A DNA stretch of 64,000 bases from contig NZ_OY763930.1 in NCBI RefSeq assembly GCF_963667685.1, positions 155,001-219,000 on the forward strand, given 5' to 3'. The DNA comes from Maridesulfovibrio sp. Lineage in GTDB: Bacteria; Desulfobacterota; Desulfovibrionia; Desulfovibrionales; Desulfovibrionaceae. Shown piece by piece: positions 54,981 through 64,000 of this stretch. A program made the translations under genes and the position numbers. The notes beneath the pieces are model-generated. The model saw nothing but the letters and a program-made list of their open reading frames with translations. It did no database searches and was not told where the DNA came from. How positions within the stretch are numbered: position 1 is the first letter of the stretch; each line of letters begins with the position of its first letter.

Positions 54981-57677
54981 TTACTTTCCTTTAATCCTTT
55001 CAATCAACCTGAAAACAGCGGGAAGGACCACCATGCAACCCACAAGGCAGGTCGCCGATCCGGTAACCATGATTCCACCGAGGGAGGCAAGTCCGCGATG
55101 ATGTGCAAGCAGCAATCCGCCGAAACCTATCATTGTAGTGCAGAAACTAAGCCCAACCGCCACCGGAGTGCTTGTATGGTACAACCGTTCGCCCTTTGAG
55201 AGTTCTTTCCAGCGCGCCAGGAAATGCACACCCCCGTCTACGCCGATGGCTATAAGCACAGGAATAGCAAAGAAATTGGCTAAATTGAAGCTCAAACCGG
55301 TGATGCCCATTATCTCCAGAAGCCAAAAGATTCCGGCGAAGAGTGGTACAAGGGTCAGTAATACGTAACTGAGGCTGAATGAGCTAAGGAACAGAAGAAG
55401 AGACACCAGAATAATGGTCAGGCCTGCAGCCTCCAGAAAAGTCTCCCGCATGAGCAGAGACGACTCGTAAACCACCACCGGAACCCCGGTAACTTCAGGG
55501 TCTATCTTGCGCAGATCAGCGACAAATCCGGTCAGTTTATCAAAATCCCAGACATTGCCGACCGGGGAAACCTTAACCATGAAATGACCGTCCTTGCCCA
55601 CGTAAAGCGAACGTAATTGTACGGGCAGATCGTCCGGTGTAACTGACCGGACTTCAAGAATTTCCTTAAGCCACGCAAAAGAGCTGGAAAGCTCAGATAT
55701 CATGCGCTCCTGAAGCGGGGTCAGATTGGCTCCTTCAGCAGGATTCTTCTCAAGAATTTCAAGACATAATTCCGCACGGTCAATAATACCAGCGATCTGA
55801 TCCAGCTCTTCCTTGGCTCCGGCTGAAAACAATTTTTCCTGAAGGTTTTCAAGGGAATCAATCAGCTTTTCGAGCCCGGCGATAACATCAGCGGGGACAA
55901 GTGACGAATTGTGGGTATCGAAATTAATTCCCTGTAGCGCCGCAGCTTCGCCGCGCAGGATTCCAGCCTTTTCTTTCTGTCCTTCGGGCAGAAAATCCAG
56001 AATGGAATCAATGCGGCCCACAGATGGAACCTGCTTCAAGCGTCCTATCAATGCCTTCACGGATTCAAGGTCCGGGCAGGTCATGACCGCGAACCATGTG
56101 GATTCGTCGGAATCATTAATCAGCACATGCTCGTATTCGACAGACTCAAGACCTTTAGCCTGCAACTCAAGTAGATTATAGTTGAATCCGGCTTTCTGTA
56201 ATCCTGGTAAAGCCACGGCTGTCAAGACCGCGAAGACGACCAGAACAGTCCCCGGGCGGGAAAGGATCTTTTCCATAAACGGCATTGTCGCCATGCGCGG
56301 ACGGGATGAAGGGAACCAGTTGCGCCGTCCCGCAATGAGCATCGCGGAAGGCAACACAGTAAGCATGGAAATAAGACAGAAGATAATACCGGTTCCGCCG
56401 ACAAGACCAAGTTCAGCCAGTCCTACAAAATCCTGTCCCAGCACGGCATAAAATGCGCAAACCGAGGTAAGCCCGCCCAGCAGCACGCCGGGTCCGGTAT
56501 GGACCAGAGCTTCTTCAACAGCGTCATCCGGGGTCATGCCTGAGCCGGAAGCTTCCACATAACGCATGACAATATGGATACCGAAGTCCACCCCGATACC
56601 GACCAGAACAAGGGCAAAAACTATGGAGAGCAGGTTCAGGCGCCCCAGCGTCACCAGCGTGAAGCCGAAGGTCCAGGCCATAGCGCAGAAAAGAGACCCC
56701 ATAACCAGCATGGGCCGCAACCAGCCATGCAGGATGAACATGAACAGAACACCTACCACGACTACCGAAATAATAGCCGCAATGGTCATATCCTGATCCG
56801 TGGTATGCATTTCATCAGCAGAGAGCACCGGGCGCCCGGTCAATCCTGCTTCAACTTCCGGGAACTGCGCCCGTACTTCATCCAGTGAAGCACGCACAAA
56901 ATTAAGTGACGGCCCGATCACGTCCATGGCCCCGAAATCCTTCTTGGGCAGAATACGCATGATCAGCAGTTTACCGTTGTCTGTGAAGAAATAGTGTATT
57001 CCGGCTTTATCAAGGCCGAACACTGGTTCGCCCGTTTTTTTTAGACCGGGTCCGGAAACAAGCGAAGTCTCCATCTCAGAGACCACCTTATCAATCGCCC
57101 CGATAAACGGGCCGAACATTTCAGGAGCAGCTCCGCCGCTGACTCCGCTGCCCTTTTCCCCGTTCAGGAGCCCTGCGGTCATATTCAGAAAACGGGACAG
57201 CCCCGGCTTCTGAAACCACTCCCGGCCCAAGGGACCGAAATCACGGGCAAGGGCGACAAACTGACGCAGTTCGTCCGGGGAAGCAAACATGAGAACCCCG
57301 GGGCCCATGTCACGGGCGGACATGGCGTAATGCACTTCCTTTACCAGATCAGGATGATTCTCCAGTTTTGCGGCAAGTGAGACCGCAAACTGCGATGCTT
57401 TGGCCTTCCCTTCTTCAGAGCCTCCGGTCTTAATGACCACAAACATATATTCCTGATCGCCGAAATTCCTGATCTGCTCCAGATTACGTTTCTGAAAAGG
57501 AAGTTCATGGGAAATCAAGTTATCCTGATCGCTGTCCAGCTTGAGCCAGAGAGCAGATGAACCGGCACTGACTGCGGCAAGCAGCACAGCGCAAATAACA
57601 ACAGCCACAGGAGCTCTGCGGACCAGTTTCCATATGGAACGGATTAACAATTCCAGTGCATTATAAAAAATATTCAT
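54981..57677 (-). CDS. hpnN: Hopanoid transporter HpnN (RND/MMPL family)
   Basis: The 898-residue protein has the RND/MMPL layout: an N-terminal helix, a large periplasmic domain (about residues 50-300), a membrane block starting MTIAAIISVVVVGVLFMFIL, a second periplasmic domain and a final membrane block. GVDFGIHIVMRYVEA and GVDGGVHFLARWKE are the paired motifs of the two halves. HpnN moves hopanoids to the outer membrane in Rhodopseudomonas. Length and context with hpnH, hpnG and hpnO fit. It is the first of the tightly spaced set hpnN, binding protein, lipoprotein, hpnH. Confidence 0.9.
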   Translation of the reverse strand: MNIFYNALELLIRSIWKLVRRAPVAVVICAVLLAAVSAGSSALWLKLDSDQDNLISHELPFQKRNLEQIRNFGDQEYMFVVIKTGGSEEGKAKASQFAVSLAAKLENHPDLVKEVHYAMSARDMGPGVLMFASPDELRQFVALARDFGPLGREWFQKPGLSRFLNMTAGLLNGEKGSGVSGGAAPEMFGPFIGAIDKVVSEMETSLVSGPGLKKTGEPVFGLDKAGIHYFFTDNGKLLIMRILPKKDFGAMDVIGPSLNFVRASLDEVRAQFPEVEAGLTGRPVLSADEMHTTDQDMTIAAIISVVVVGVLFMFILHGWLRPMLVMGSLFCAMAWTFGFTLVTLGRLNLLSIVFALVLVGIGVDFGIHIVMRYVEASGSGMTPDDAVEEALVHTGPGVLLGGLTSVCAFYAVLGQDFVGLAELGLVGGTGIIFCLISMLTVLPSAMLIAGRRNWFPSSRPRMATMPFMEKILSRPGTVLVVFAVLTAVALPGLQKAGFNYNLLELQAKGLESVEYEHVLINDSDESTWFAVMTCPDLESVKALIGRLKQVPSVGRIDSILDFLPEGQKEKAGILRGEAAALQGINFDTHNSSLVPADVIAGLEKLIDSLENLQEKLFSAGAKEELDQIAGIIDRAELCLEILEKNPAEGANLTPLQERMISELSSSFAWLKEILEVRSVTPDDLPVQLRSLYVGKDGHFMVKVSPVGNVWDFDKLTGFVADLRKIDPEVTGVPVVVYESSLLMRETFLEAAGLTIILVSLLLFLSSFSLSYVLLTLVPLFAGIFWLLEIMGITGLSFNLANFFAIPVLIAIGVDGGVHFLARWKELSKGERLYHTSTPVAVGLSFCTTMIGFGGLLLAHHRGLASLGGIMVTGSATCLVGCMVVLPAVFRLIERIKGK

Positions 57678-57736
57678 TAAAATCTGCCCACTGCGGATAA
57701 TATAACAGGGGTCTTTTTTTGCGGCAGATAACTAAA

Positions 57737-57774
57737 AGAGGCAAACCATGTACATTTGTACAGTCTGCCTCAGA
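57737..57774 (-). terminator. Terminator-like hairpin between hpnO-like and hpnN
   Basis: GAGGCA/TGCCTC with an inner GTAC-AAAT-GTAC forms an imperfect stem; on minus it is followed by CTTTTAG. It may separate the hpnO-like and hpnN transcripts. Confidence 0.45.
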
Positions 57775-57815
57775 TTAGTTCCACGAATTTCAGTCTTCGC
57801 CAGCAGGCGGGACAG

Positions 57816-59198
57816 CTATGCGGTCTTTGCGGTACGGATGCCAAGATCCTTGACAGTTTTCCATGCCGATCCGGTGATTTTATGCGCTTCCTTGAGCACA
57901 TCATCCATGGCGTCGAGGAATTTATCAACATCATCATCATTGATCATTAAAGGAGGCAGGATCTTGACCGTATCGAGTCCGTGCCCGGCAACCTGACTGA
58001 GAATGTTGTGTTTTTCCAGCAGCGGCATGGTGATCATCTGGCAGAAAAGATCACCGTTCATTTTGTGCAACAGCTTCCAGCTGGCTTTAAGAGCCATGGA
58101 TTTAGGCTCGCCGAACTGCATACCGACCATAAGACCTTTAGCCCGGACCTCGGTCAACATCTCGTACTTATCGGCAAGCTTTTTCAAGCCTTCTTCAATT
58201 CGAACGCCCATTCTGGCTGCATTTTCAACCAGATTTTCTCTCTCTAGAATCTCGATGGTCGCCAGACCGGCCGCCATGGCCAGATCGTTCTGGCCGAAAG
58301 TATTGGAATGGGCAAAACAACGTTCCATGGAATCGAAAATCCTGCCGTGAATCTCACGGGTGGTAATAATAGCGCCGACAGGAATGTAGCCACCGGAAAG
58401 AGCCTTGGATACAACAAGTATATCGGGCTTAACGCCCCAATGGTCGACAGCGAACATCTTACCTGTCCGCCCCATTCCGCATTGAACTTCATCGGCGATC
58501 ATATATGTTCCATACTTATCGCAAAGTTCCCTCACGCCTTGGAGATAGCCGTCTTCAGGTACAAAAACACCTTTCCCCTGCACGGTTTCAAAAATGAAAG
58601 CACCGACATCTCCGCCTTTAAGTGCTTCTTCAAGAGCATCCAGATCATTAAAAGGGACAGCAACGCAATCCGGGAGCAATGGTTCATTGCGATCCCTGAA
58701 CTCATGGTTGGCATTGACGGAAAGCGATCCTAGAGTCAGACCGTGGAAGGCATGGTGGCAATGGACCAGCTTATGCTTACCACTGGCCTGCCGGGCAAAC
58801 TTAAGGGCGCCCTCTACGCCTTCGGTTCCTGAATTGGTGAAGAAAACAGCATCAAGATCGCCGGGAGCAATTTCAGCAAGCTTTTCAGCAAGCATCCCGG
58901 ACAGTACACCGAGATCCATCTGCACAAGACTGGCGGTTTTTTCATCCATAACTTCTTTGAGCACTTCAGCTACATGCGGATGGTTACGCCCGATATTGTA
59001 GACACCGAACCCGGACAAAAAATCAAGAACCTTAACTCCCTTGGCATCGGTAAGGTACGCACCTTCGGCAGAAACATAGTTGCGGTTATATCCGATAACT
59101 TCAAGGACCCGCACAAACTGGGGATTCACATAATTGCGGTGCAGCTCGTAGGCTTCCGCCATTCTATCTCTATATTTTTTTACTATCTCAGAACTCAT
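57816..59198 (-). CDS. hpnO: Class III aminotransferase, HpnO-like
   Basis: The 460-residue PLP enzyme has the class III signatures: FTNSGTEGVEGALKFARQASG (phosphate site), CHHAFHGLTLGSLS, YMIADEVQCGMGRTGKMFA with the cofactor-binding Asp, and the Schiff-base Lys in VVSKALSGGYIPVGAI. In a hopanoid locus this fits HpnO, which aminates the C-35 position to give aminobacteriohopanetriol. Acetylornithine- or 4-aminobutyrate-type aminotransferases share the same motifs, so the assignment leans on position and on its above-average length. GGAGCC precedes the ATG. Confidence 0.72.
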   Translation of the reverse strand: MSSEIVKKYRDRMAEAYELHRNYVNPQFVRVLEVIGYNRNYVSAEGAYLTDAKGVKVLDFLSGFGVYNIGRNHPHVAEVLKEVMDEKTASLVQMDLGVLSGMLAEKLAEIAPGDLDAVFFTNSGTEGVEGALKFARQASGKHKLVHCHHAFHGLTLGSLSVNANHEFRDRNEPLLPDCVAVPFNDLDALEEALKGGDVGAFIFETVQGKGVFVPEDGYLQGVRELCDKYGTYMIADEVQCGMGRTGKMFAVDHWGVKPDILVVSKALSGGYIPVGAIITTREIHGRIFDSMERCFAHSNTFGQNDLAMAAGLATIEILERENLVENAARMGVRIEEGLKKLADKYEMLTEVRAKGLMVGMQFGEPKSMALKASWKLLHKMNGDLFCQMITMPLLEKHNILSQVAGHGLDTVKILPPLMINDDDVDKFLDAMDDVLKEAHKITGSAWKTVKDLGIRTAKTA

Positions 59199-59408
59199 AT
59201 TAAAGGCTCCAATTTATATCAAAATTAACTGCTGAATAGATTTTCGGGGGAAAATACTCCCCTTCCCCCTTGTGGTCAATGGGTTATCCCCACGTCGGTG
59301 CCGAGAGCACGCCATTGCCAAACGAAAGGATGAAATGTAATATAGATAAGTTAAACATAAGACCAATCAATACGGCAATAGATGCCGTGAATTTTATGGA
59401 GGCCATAT

Positions 59409-60257
59409 ATGGTTGAAGTTATCAGGGCTAAGACAGCCGGATTCTGCATGGGCGTAGACCTTGCCCTCAATAAGCTTGATTCCCTTATAGAAAAAAATGA
59501 AAACGGGAAAATATATATCCTCGGACCGATCATCCACAACCCGCAGGTTTTGGAAGACTATGAGAAGCAGGGAGTTATAACGGCTACTACACCTGACGAA
59601 GTTCCAGAAGGAGCCTACGTGGTAATCCGCGCTCACGGTGTTCCAAAATCAGTGGAAGAAGATCTGCGCAAACGCGGCGTCTATGTTATTGACGCAACCT
59701 GCCCGAAGGTAAAAAAAGCGCAGCTTCTCATCCAGCGCAATACTGAAGACGACCGCATCCTGCTCCTTTACGGCGAAGACAGCCACCCTGAAGTTAAAGG
59801 ACTGCTCAGCTACGGACCGGCAGGTCCTCACCTTTTTGACTCGCTTGAAGAACTTCAGGCTATCAATCTGGATCAGGACAAAAAATACTGTCTGGCTGCC
59901 CAGACAACACAAGACCGGGCAGTATATGCCGACTGCATCCAATACCTCGAAAACAAGGGCATCGACTTTGTCACCCTGAACACAATATGCGATGCAACCC
60001 GCCAACGTCAGGACGAGGCAATCGCCCTTTCCGGCAAAGTGGACCACATCATTGTGGTGGGTGGGCTCATTTCCGGCAACACACGCCGCCTCGTTCAGGT
60101 TGTTGAAACCGCGGGAACTAAATGCACCCATGTTGAAACTGCCGATGAACTTCCTCTGGATCAACTGAAAAAAATGAGCAAAATCGGGCTTACTGCCGGG
60201 GCTTCCACTCCAAAACGGCTCGTGGACGGTATTCAGCAGATTCTTGAGGCTTTATAA
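59409..60257 (+). CDS. ispH: 4-hydroxy-3-methylbut-2-enyl diphosphate reductase IspH
   Basis: The 282-residue Fe-S enzyme catalyses the last step of the MEP isoprenoid pathway, giving IPP and DMAPP. The three cluster cysteines lie in AKTAGFCMGVDLAL, VIDATCPKVKKAQ and NTICDATRQRQ, and the substrate-binding HG motif is VIRAHGVPKS. GGIISGNT-like and TAGASTP segments are also present. GGAGGCCATAT supplies the ribosome site. It diverges from hpnO-like and could raise precursor supply for hopanoids made nearby. Confidence 0.96.
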   Translation: MVEVIRAKTAGFCMGVDLALNKLDSLIEKNENGKIYILGPIIHNPQVLEDYEKQGVITATTPDEVPEGAYVVIRAHGVPKSVEEDLRKRGVYVIDATCPKVKKAQLLIQRNTEDDRILLLYGEDSHPEVKGLLSYGPAGPHLFDSLEELQAINLDQDKKYCLAAQTTQDRAVYADCIQYLENKGIDFVTLNTICDATRQRQDEAIALSGKVDHIIVVGGLISGNTRRLVQVVETAGTKCTHVETADELPLDQLKKMSKIGLTAGASTPKRLVDGIQQILEAL

Positions 60258-60277
60258 GATACTGAAAAATAAAAAAT

Positions 60278-60312
60278 AAAGCCCGTGACCTTATGCGTTG
60301 CGGGCTTTTTTT
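60278..60312 (+). terminator. Rho-independent terminator of ispH
   Basis: An 8-bp stem AAAGCCCG/CGGGCTTT is followed by TTTTGC. Confidence 0.75.
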
Positions 60313-60363
60313 GCGTCCATGACTGCAACTCCGCTTCCGGACTTTGCATCACTACTCCTTTCG

Positions 60364-60392
60364 TTGACAAATCCCGGACACTTCACTACCTA
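60364..60392 (+). promoter_or_regulatory. Candidate promoter of DUF4242 gene
   Basis: Consensus TTGACA is followed after 17 bases by TACCTA; a TAAAAT lies four bases further on. The -10 is weak. Confidence 0.35.
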
Positions 60393-60491
60393 AAATAACA
60401 GGCCCAAGTCTTGTCTACTTATTAGCACACGTCAGAAAAAAGACTTATGAGCCATCTGGCGAACAACACTTACCATTATCAGGAGTGTCTA

Positions 60492-60764
60492 ATGCCCAAG
60501 TATGTCATCGAAAGAGAAATTCCAGGAGCTGGAGATTTAACCCCGGAAACATTGCAGGAAATTTCTCAAAAGTCCTGCTGCGTCTTGCAGGAACTAGGAC
60601 CGCAAATCCAATGGGTGCAGAGCTATGTCACAGACAACAAAATATACTGCATCTATATTGCCCCGGATGAAGAAACGGTACGCAAGCACGCTGAAAAGGG
60701 CGGATTCCCCGCAAACAGCGTTGCACAGGTACGGACCATGATTGACCCGACCACATCTGAATAG
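60492..60764 (+). CDS. DUF4242 (SCO4226-type) small protein
   Basis: The 90-residue protein starts at the ATG preceded by AGGAGTGTCTA; an in-frame ATG 45 bases upstream would add a leader not typical of the family. YVIEREIPGAGDLTPETLQE, WVQSYVTDNKIYCIYIAPDEETVRKHAEKGGFP match DUF4242, a dimeric ferredoxin-like fold; the Streptomyces member SCO4226 binds nickel. The role here is unknown. It is a single gene with a strong terminator after it. Confidence 0.82.
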   Translation: MPKYVIEREIPGAGDLTPETLQEISQKSCCVLQELGPQIQWVQSYVTDNKIYCIYIAPDEETVRKHAEKGGFPANSVAQVRTMIDPTTSE

Positions 60765-60787
60765 AACGGATCACACCAGAGTTTTAA

Positions 60788-60818
60788 AAACCCCCGTCTT
60801 ATGAAAAGACGGGGGTTT
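60788..60818. terminator. Bidirectional rho-independent terminator
   Basis: A 13-bp perfect stem AAACCCCCGTCTT/AAGACGGGGGTTT with a 5-base loop lies between the DUF4242 gene and the convergent RND gene. Confidence 0.82.
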
Positions 60819-60868
60819 ATATTGTTAGAAGACTGCTTCAAATCAGCAGCTGTTCTTAATATATTTTC

Positions 60869-63800
60869 CTACATATCACTACCCTGCTTAACCACATCCT
60901 GATTCCATTCATATTTTTTGAAACTCTGTTTGAAGAATAGCGAATAAAGCACAGGACATAAGATCAGGGTCAGCACTGTGGCAAAAGTCAGCCCGGACAT
61001 AATGCAGTTGGCCATGGGCCGCCACATCTCACCGCCCTGTAGCGACAGCGGAACCATACCGATAATAGTTGTAGTTGCAGTCATGATGATCGGCCTTGCG
61101 CGCTCCAGTGAGGCCAGAACAATAGAGTTATCAAGGCTCATCCCGCGGCCGCGCAGGATCTCAATCCGGTCGATAAGCATGATGGCATTGTTGACAATAA
61201 TCCCCAGCAGACTGATCATTCCCAGCATGGGCATGAACCCGAACGGGGAGTTAGTCAGGATCATCCCCGGAGTAATACCGCACATCATCGGCGGTAAAGT
61301 AAGCAGGATGATCAACGGGCGGCGGAAGGAGTTGAACTGGAAGATCAGAACCAGCACCAGCAGTCCCATGGCAAGAGGCATATGGGCGTTGATGGCTTCC
61401 TGACTTTCCTGACTCTTCTCAAATTCACCGCCGTAATCAACGGAGTATCCGACAGGCCAGTTTTCGGAGTGAATCATTTTATCTATTTGAGGACGCACGG
61501 CATTCAGGGTCTGCATGGCGAAATAACCGTCGAACAGATCAGCCTTGACGGTCATGGTCCTTGTCTGGTCCCTGCGACGGATATCCGAAGGCTGCCAGAC
61601 CAGCTCAGATGAAGCAATCTGGCTCAGGGGAACATTTTTCTGATCCTGATATGAATATACGTTCAGACTTTCCAGCTTATCCAGGCGGTCGCGAAAATCA
61701 CCTTCACTGCGCAGCATGATGGGAATATTAGTGTCCCCGTCACGGTAAGTGGAAGCCTGATAACCGCTCATGCTTGACTGTAGACTAAGCGCCACATCGG
61801 AACTGGTCAAACCGGCCTGACGGGCCTTATCCTGATCTACATTCACTTCCATCTTTTTGGTCCACTGGCCCCAGTCATCCCAAACGCGGGCAACGCCGGG
61901 GGTCTGCTCCACCAGCGCGGCGACCTTATCACGCAAATGGTAAAGGATTTGCTGGTCAGGACCGGAAATACGGATCTGAACCGGAGCACCGACCGGAGGA
62001 CCGTTCATAAGCTTTTTAAGGCTGAAGTCTGCATCCGGGAAATTGGCTTTAAGTTCACTGCGGGTACGGTCAATGACTTCATCAGTGGCTTCGACGCTCT
62101 TGGTATTGACCACGAATGTAGCAAGGTTGTCGTTACGCTGTTCAAGGTTCAGAGGAAGATACCAGCGCGGACCGCCGTGACCGATGAAAGTTCCCACGCT
62201 ATCCACGCCCTTATCAGCGAGAAGGAACTTTTCCAGCTTGCCTACTTCATCGGCTGTAGCAGTGATATCAGTACCGAAGGGTTGCCAGAAATCAATGGTA
62301 AACTGGGCTCGCTCGTTGGGCGGAAAGAACATCTTGGGCACAAACTGGAATCCCCAGAACGCGGCCATACATGCGATGAGCACGACAGCCAGAAATCCGG
62401 GGCGGTGCTTGAGGCTGAACAGCAGCATGGACCGGTAAACACGGTACATACGGCTGGAAAAGGTCTGGATAACAATCTTGGGTTTCAGCACGTAGTAGCA
62501 GAGCATGGGTACCATGGACATGGACAGCCCCCATGAACAAAGCAGGGTCAGGCTGACTACGATGAACAGGGAAAAGCAATATTCCCCGGTGGCGTTCTCA
62601 GCAAGCGGGATAGGCAGGAAGGCGAAAATGGTGGTCAGCGAAGCAGCCAGCAGCGGCATCCATAGTTCGGAGACAGCTCCGGCAACAGCCTTCAGGCGTT
62701 CCTCGCCGGAAGCAAGACGCACCAGAATAGCCTCGGAAACAACAACCCCGTTATCAACCAGAATCCCAAGGGCAATAATCAGCGAAGCAATCGAAATCCG
62801 CTGCAATCCCACATCAAAAAGCGGCATCAGCCCGAGGCAGCCCAGCATAGCCATTGGAACCAGAGACCCAGCCACCAGTCCGGTTTTGAAACCGGCGAAG
62901 ACAAGAATGACGATAACAACGAAGACAAATGATTCAAGCAGATTGATCATGAAGTCAGTAACCGCCGTATCAACATAGTCCGGCTGATATACGACCACGT
63001 TGTATTCCATGCCGTGATAAAGGTCTTTAGACAGCTTTTCGAGTTTTGCTGTGACCAGCTCCCCCACTTCCATGATGTTGTTACCGTCGGCCATTGAGAT
63101 AGCCAGCATGATGCACGGATCTCCGTTGTAACGGGCCATAACTCCCGGCGGATCTGCGAAACCACGGGTAATCTCAGTTACATCGGAGAGCTTAAGCGAA
63201 GTCCGCATGCCTTCAACTCGCAGGGACATATTTTTAATGTCATCAACGGATTTGAATTCACCTGTAGGCTCGATATAGATGCGCTCGGGTCCGACCTTGG
63301 CCGAGCCGCTGGGACGAATCATATTCTGCTGGTTAAGCATCTGAGCCAGAGCAAAGGGAGTGATCCCCGCCGCAGCCATGCGCGAGTTGGAAAAATCAAC
63401 AAAAACACGCTCATCCTGCAAACCCCAGCGGTCAACTTTACCGACACTTGGTATGGAAAGCAGTTCATCACGGGTGTAGTCGGCAACATCTTTAAGTTCC
63501 CGGTAGGTAAAGCCGTCCCCGGTAAGGGCGACCACGATCCCGAAAACGTCTCCGAACTCATCATTGACTACCGGCTCATAAGCCTCGGCAGGCAGGTCCT
63601 TTTTAGCATCGAGTACCTTATTGCGCAGCCGCTGCCAGATCGGGGTCATATTTTTCTGGCTATCCTGAAATTCCACCTCGATGATGGAAAGTCCGGTCAT
63701 GGATTGGGATTTGACGTTCTTTATTACATCAATTTCCCTGATCTTTTCTTCAAGTTTATCAGTAACAAGCTCTTCTACCCTCTGCGGGGAAGCTCCGGGA

Positions 63801-63952
63801 AAAACAGTCGTAACAACGGCGGTCCTGATAGTAAAATCCGGGTCCTCAGATTTGGGGATACTGAAGAAAGTCATCACCCCGGCAAAAGCAATCAGCACAA
63901 AAAGGGCAATGGATGTTCTGTTGTTTTCTATGCACCATTTAGCAAGATTCAC
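60869..63952 (-). CDS. RND-family efflux pump inner-membrane subunit
   Basis: The 1027-residue protein has the AcrB/MexB-type layout: TM1 near residues 12-30, a periplasmic porter domain, a membrane block from about 335, a second porter domain and a final block. FVVIVILVFAGFKTGLVAG, ALGILVDNGVVVSEAIL (proton-relay region) and GIIVNNAIMLIDRIEILR are typical. It is similar to multidrug efflux permeases, but metal-type (CzcA) motifs are lacking. It starts at a GTG overlapping the stop of an upstream gene, most likely its adaptor. The substrate is not known. Confidence 0.92.
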   Translation of the reverse strand: MNLAKWCIENNRTSIALFVLIAFAGVMTFFSIPKSEDPDFTIRTAVVTTVFPGASPQRVEELVTDKLEEKIREIDVIKNVKSQSMTGLSIIEVEFQDSQKNMTPIWQRLRNKVLDAKKDLPAEAYEPVVNDEFGDVFGIVVALTGDGFTYRELKDVADYTRDELLSIPSVGKVDRWGLQDERVFVDFSNSRMAAAGITPFALAQMLNQQNMIRPSGSAKVGPERIYIEPTGEFKSVDDIKNMSLRVEGMRTSLKLSDVTEITRGFADPPGVMARYNGDPCIMLAISMADGNNIMEVGELVTAKLEKLSKDLYHGMEYNVVVYQPDYVDTAVTDFMINLLESFVFVVIVILVFAGFKTGLVAGSLVPMAMLGCLGLMPLFDVGLQRISIASLIIALGILVDNGVVVSEAILVRLASGEERLKAVAGAVSELWMPLLAASLTTIFAFLPIPLAENATGEYCFSLFIVVSLTLLCSWGLSMSMVPMLCYYVLKPKIVIQTFSSRMYRVYRSMLLFSLKHRPGFLAVVLIACMAAFWGFQFVPKMFFPPNERAQFTIDFWQPFGTDITATADEVGKLEKFLLADKGVDSVGTFIGHGGPRWYLPLNLEQRNDNLATFVVNTKSVEATDEVIDRTRSELKANFPDADFSLKKLMNGPPVGAPVQIRISGPDQQILYHLRDKVAALVEQTPGVARVWDDWGQWTKKMEVNVDQDKARQAGLTSSDVALSLQSSMSGYQASTYRDGDTNIPIMLRSEGDFRDRLDKLESLNVYSYQDQKNVPLSQIASSELVWQPSDIRRRDQTRTMTVKADLFDGYFAMQTLNAVRPQIDKMIHSENWPVGYSVDYGGEFEKSQESQEAINAHMPLAMGLLVLVLIFQFNSFRRPLIILLTLPPMMCGITPGMILTNSPFGFMPMLGMISLLGIIVNNAIMLIDRIEILRGRGMSLDNSIVLASLERARPIIMTATTTIIGMVPLSLQGGEMWRPMANCIMSGLTFATVLTLILCPVLYSLFFKQSFKKYEWNQDVVKQGSDM

Positions 63953-64000
63953 GACAGCCCCCCGACATTGCGGACTTTAAGACCGTCCTTAAGGGAATGT
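63949..64000 (-). CDS. Partial gene, probable RND periplasmic adaptor C-terminus
   Basis: Only the last 16 codons and the TGA are in the window. The visible tail SLKDGLKVRNVGGLS resembles the C-terminal L-x-D/E-G-x-x-V of membrane-fusion adaptors. The TGA overlaps the GTG start of the RND gene (GTGA), so the two are translationally coupled. The assignment rests mainly on position. Confidence 0.5.
   Translation of the reverse strand, partial: HSLKDGLKVRNVGGLS

Noticed and set aside
57737-57774. GGCAAACC-containing hairpin as a cyclic-di-GMP riboswitch
   Set aside because: The short match is on the strand opposite to the genes and the required GEMM helices and second conserved block are missing.

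Overview
The window looks like chromosomal DNA of a mesophilic, moderate-GC member of the Desulfovibrionaceae, probably a marine Maridesulfovibrio or Desulfovibrio type. This is inferred from gene content: rubrerythrin, an FtsY with a long acidic N-terminus, a compact che operon carrying HEAT-repeat and ParA proteins, bacteriohopanepolyol genes, and dispersed intergenic repeats built around GCCGCCGGAGGC. No rRNA, CRISPR array, prophage or insertion sequence was seen. There is one tRNA gene, tRNA-Pro(CGG).

Layout. 0-7 kb: a FUSC membrane protein, a SYLF-domain lipoprotein, an AraC/GyrI regulator with a stand-alone GyrI-like paralogue, an NHL-type lipoprotein, a second AraC regulator and asnS. 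7-11.5 kb: rubrerythrin, ftsY, an RluA-type pseudouridine synthase and an EamA exporter. 11.5-18.2 kb: a hairpin-rich repeat region and an addA/addB-like recombination nuclease pair; each gene is preceded by a related hairpin leader. 18.3-21.5 kb: an LhgO-like oxidase, a flavin oxidoreductase behind a predicted three-way-junction RNA, and a small protein with a Lys/Ala-rich tail. 21.5-26.9 kb (minus): cpoB, dprA, a short unknown, HDOD, GGDEF and xerC. 28.2-37.1 kb (minus): cheB, HEAT protein, cheR, parA-like, cheW-like, cheY and cheA. 37.5-41.7 kb: the tRNA, an AI-2E/PerM exporter, two overlapping FUSC genes and a DJ-1/PfpI protein. 41.9-44.5 kb: a polar amino-acid ABC importer whose permease carries an extra periplasmic helical-repeat domain. 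44.9-51.4 kb: Hsp20, a Lon-type protease, an acyltransferase and a Cache-type chemoreceptor. 51.6-60.3 kb: a hopanoid locus (hpnG, hpnH, hpnN, hpnO-like, ispH) that includes a PhnD-like binding protein and a TPR lipoprotein. 60.5-64 kb: a DUF4242 protein and an RND efflux pump whose adaptor gene runs off the window end.

How the genes work together. The che operon is a complete excitation and adaptation pathway, with a ParA/CheW-like pair that may place the array; the nearby Cache receptor could feed it. The hopanoid genes cover side-chain addition (HpnH), adenine removal (HpnG), a possible terminal amination (HpnO) and export (HpnN), and IspH supplies isoprenoid precursors; squalene-hopene cyclase is not in the window. 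The least explained signals are the covarying hairpin leaders of addA and addB, the three-way-junction leader at 19.63-19.72 kb, and the two unassigned envelope proteins inside the hopanoid locus.
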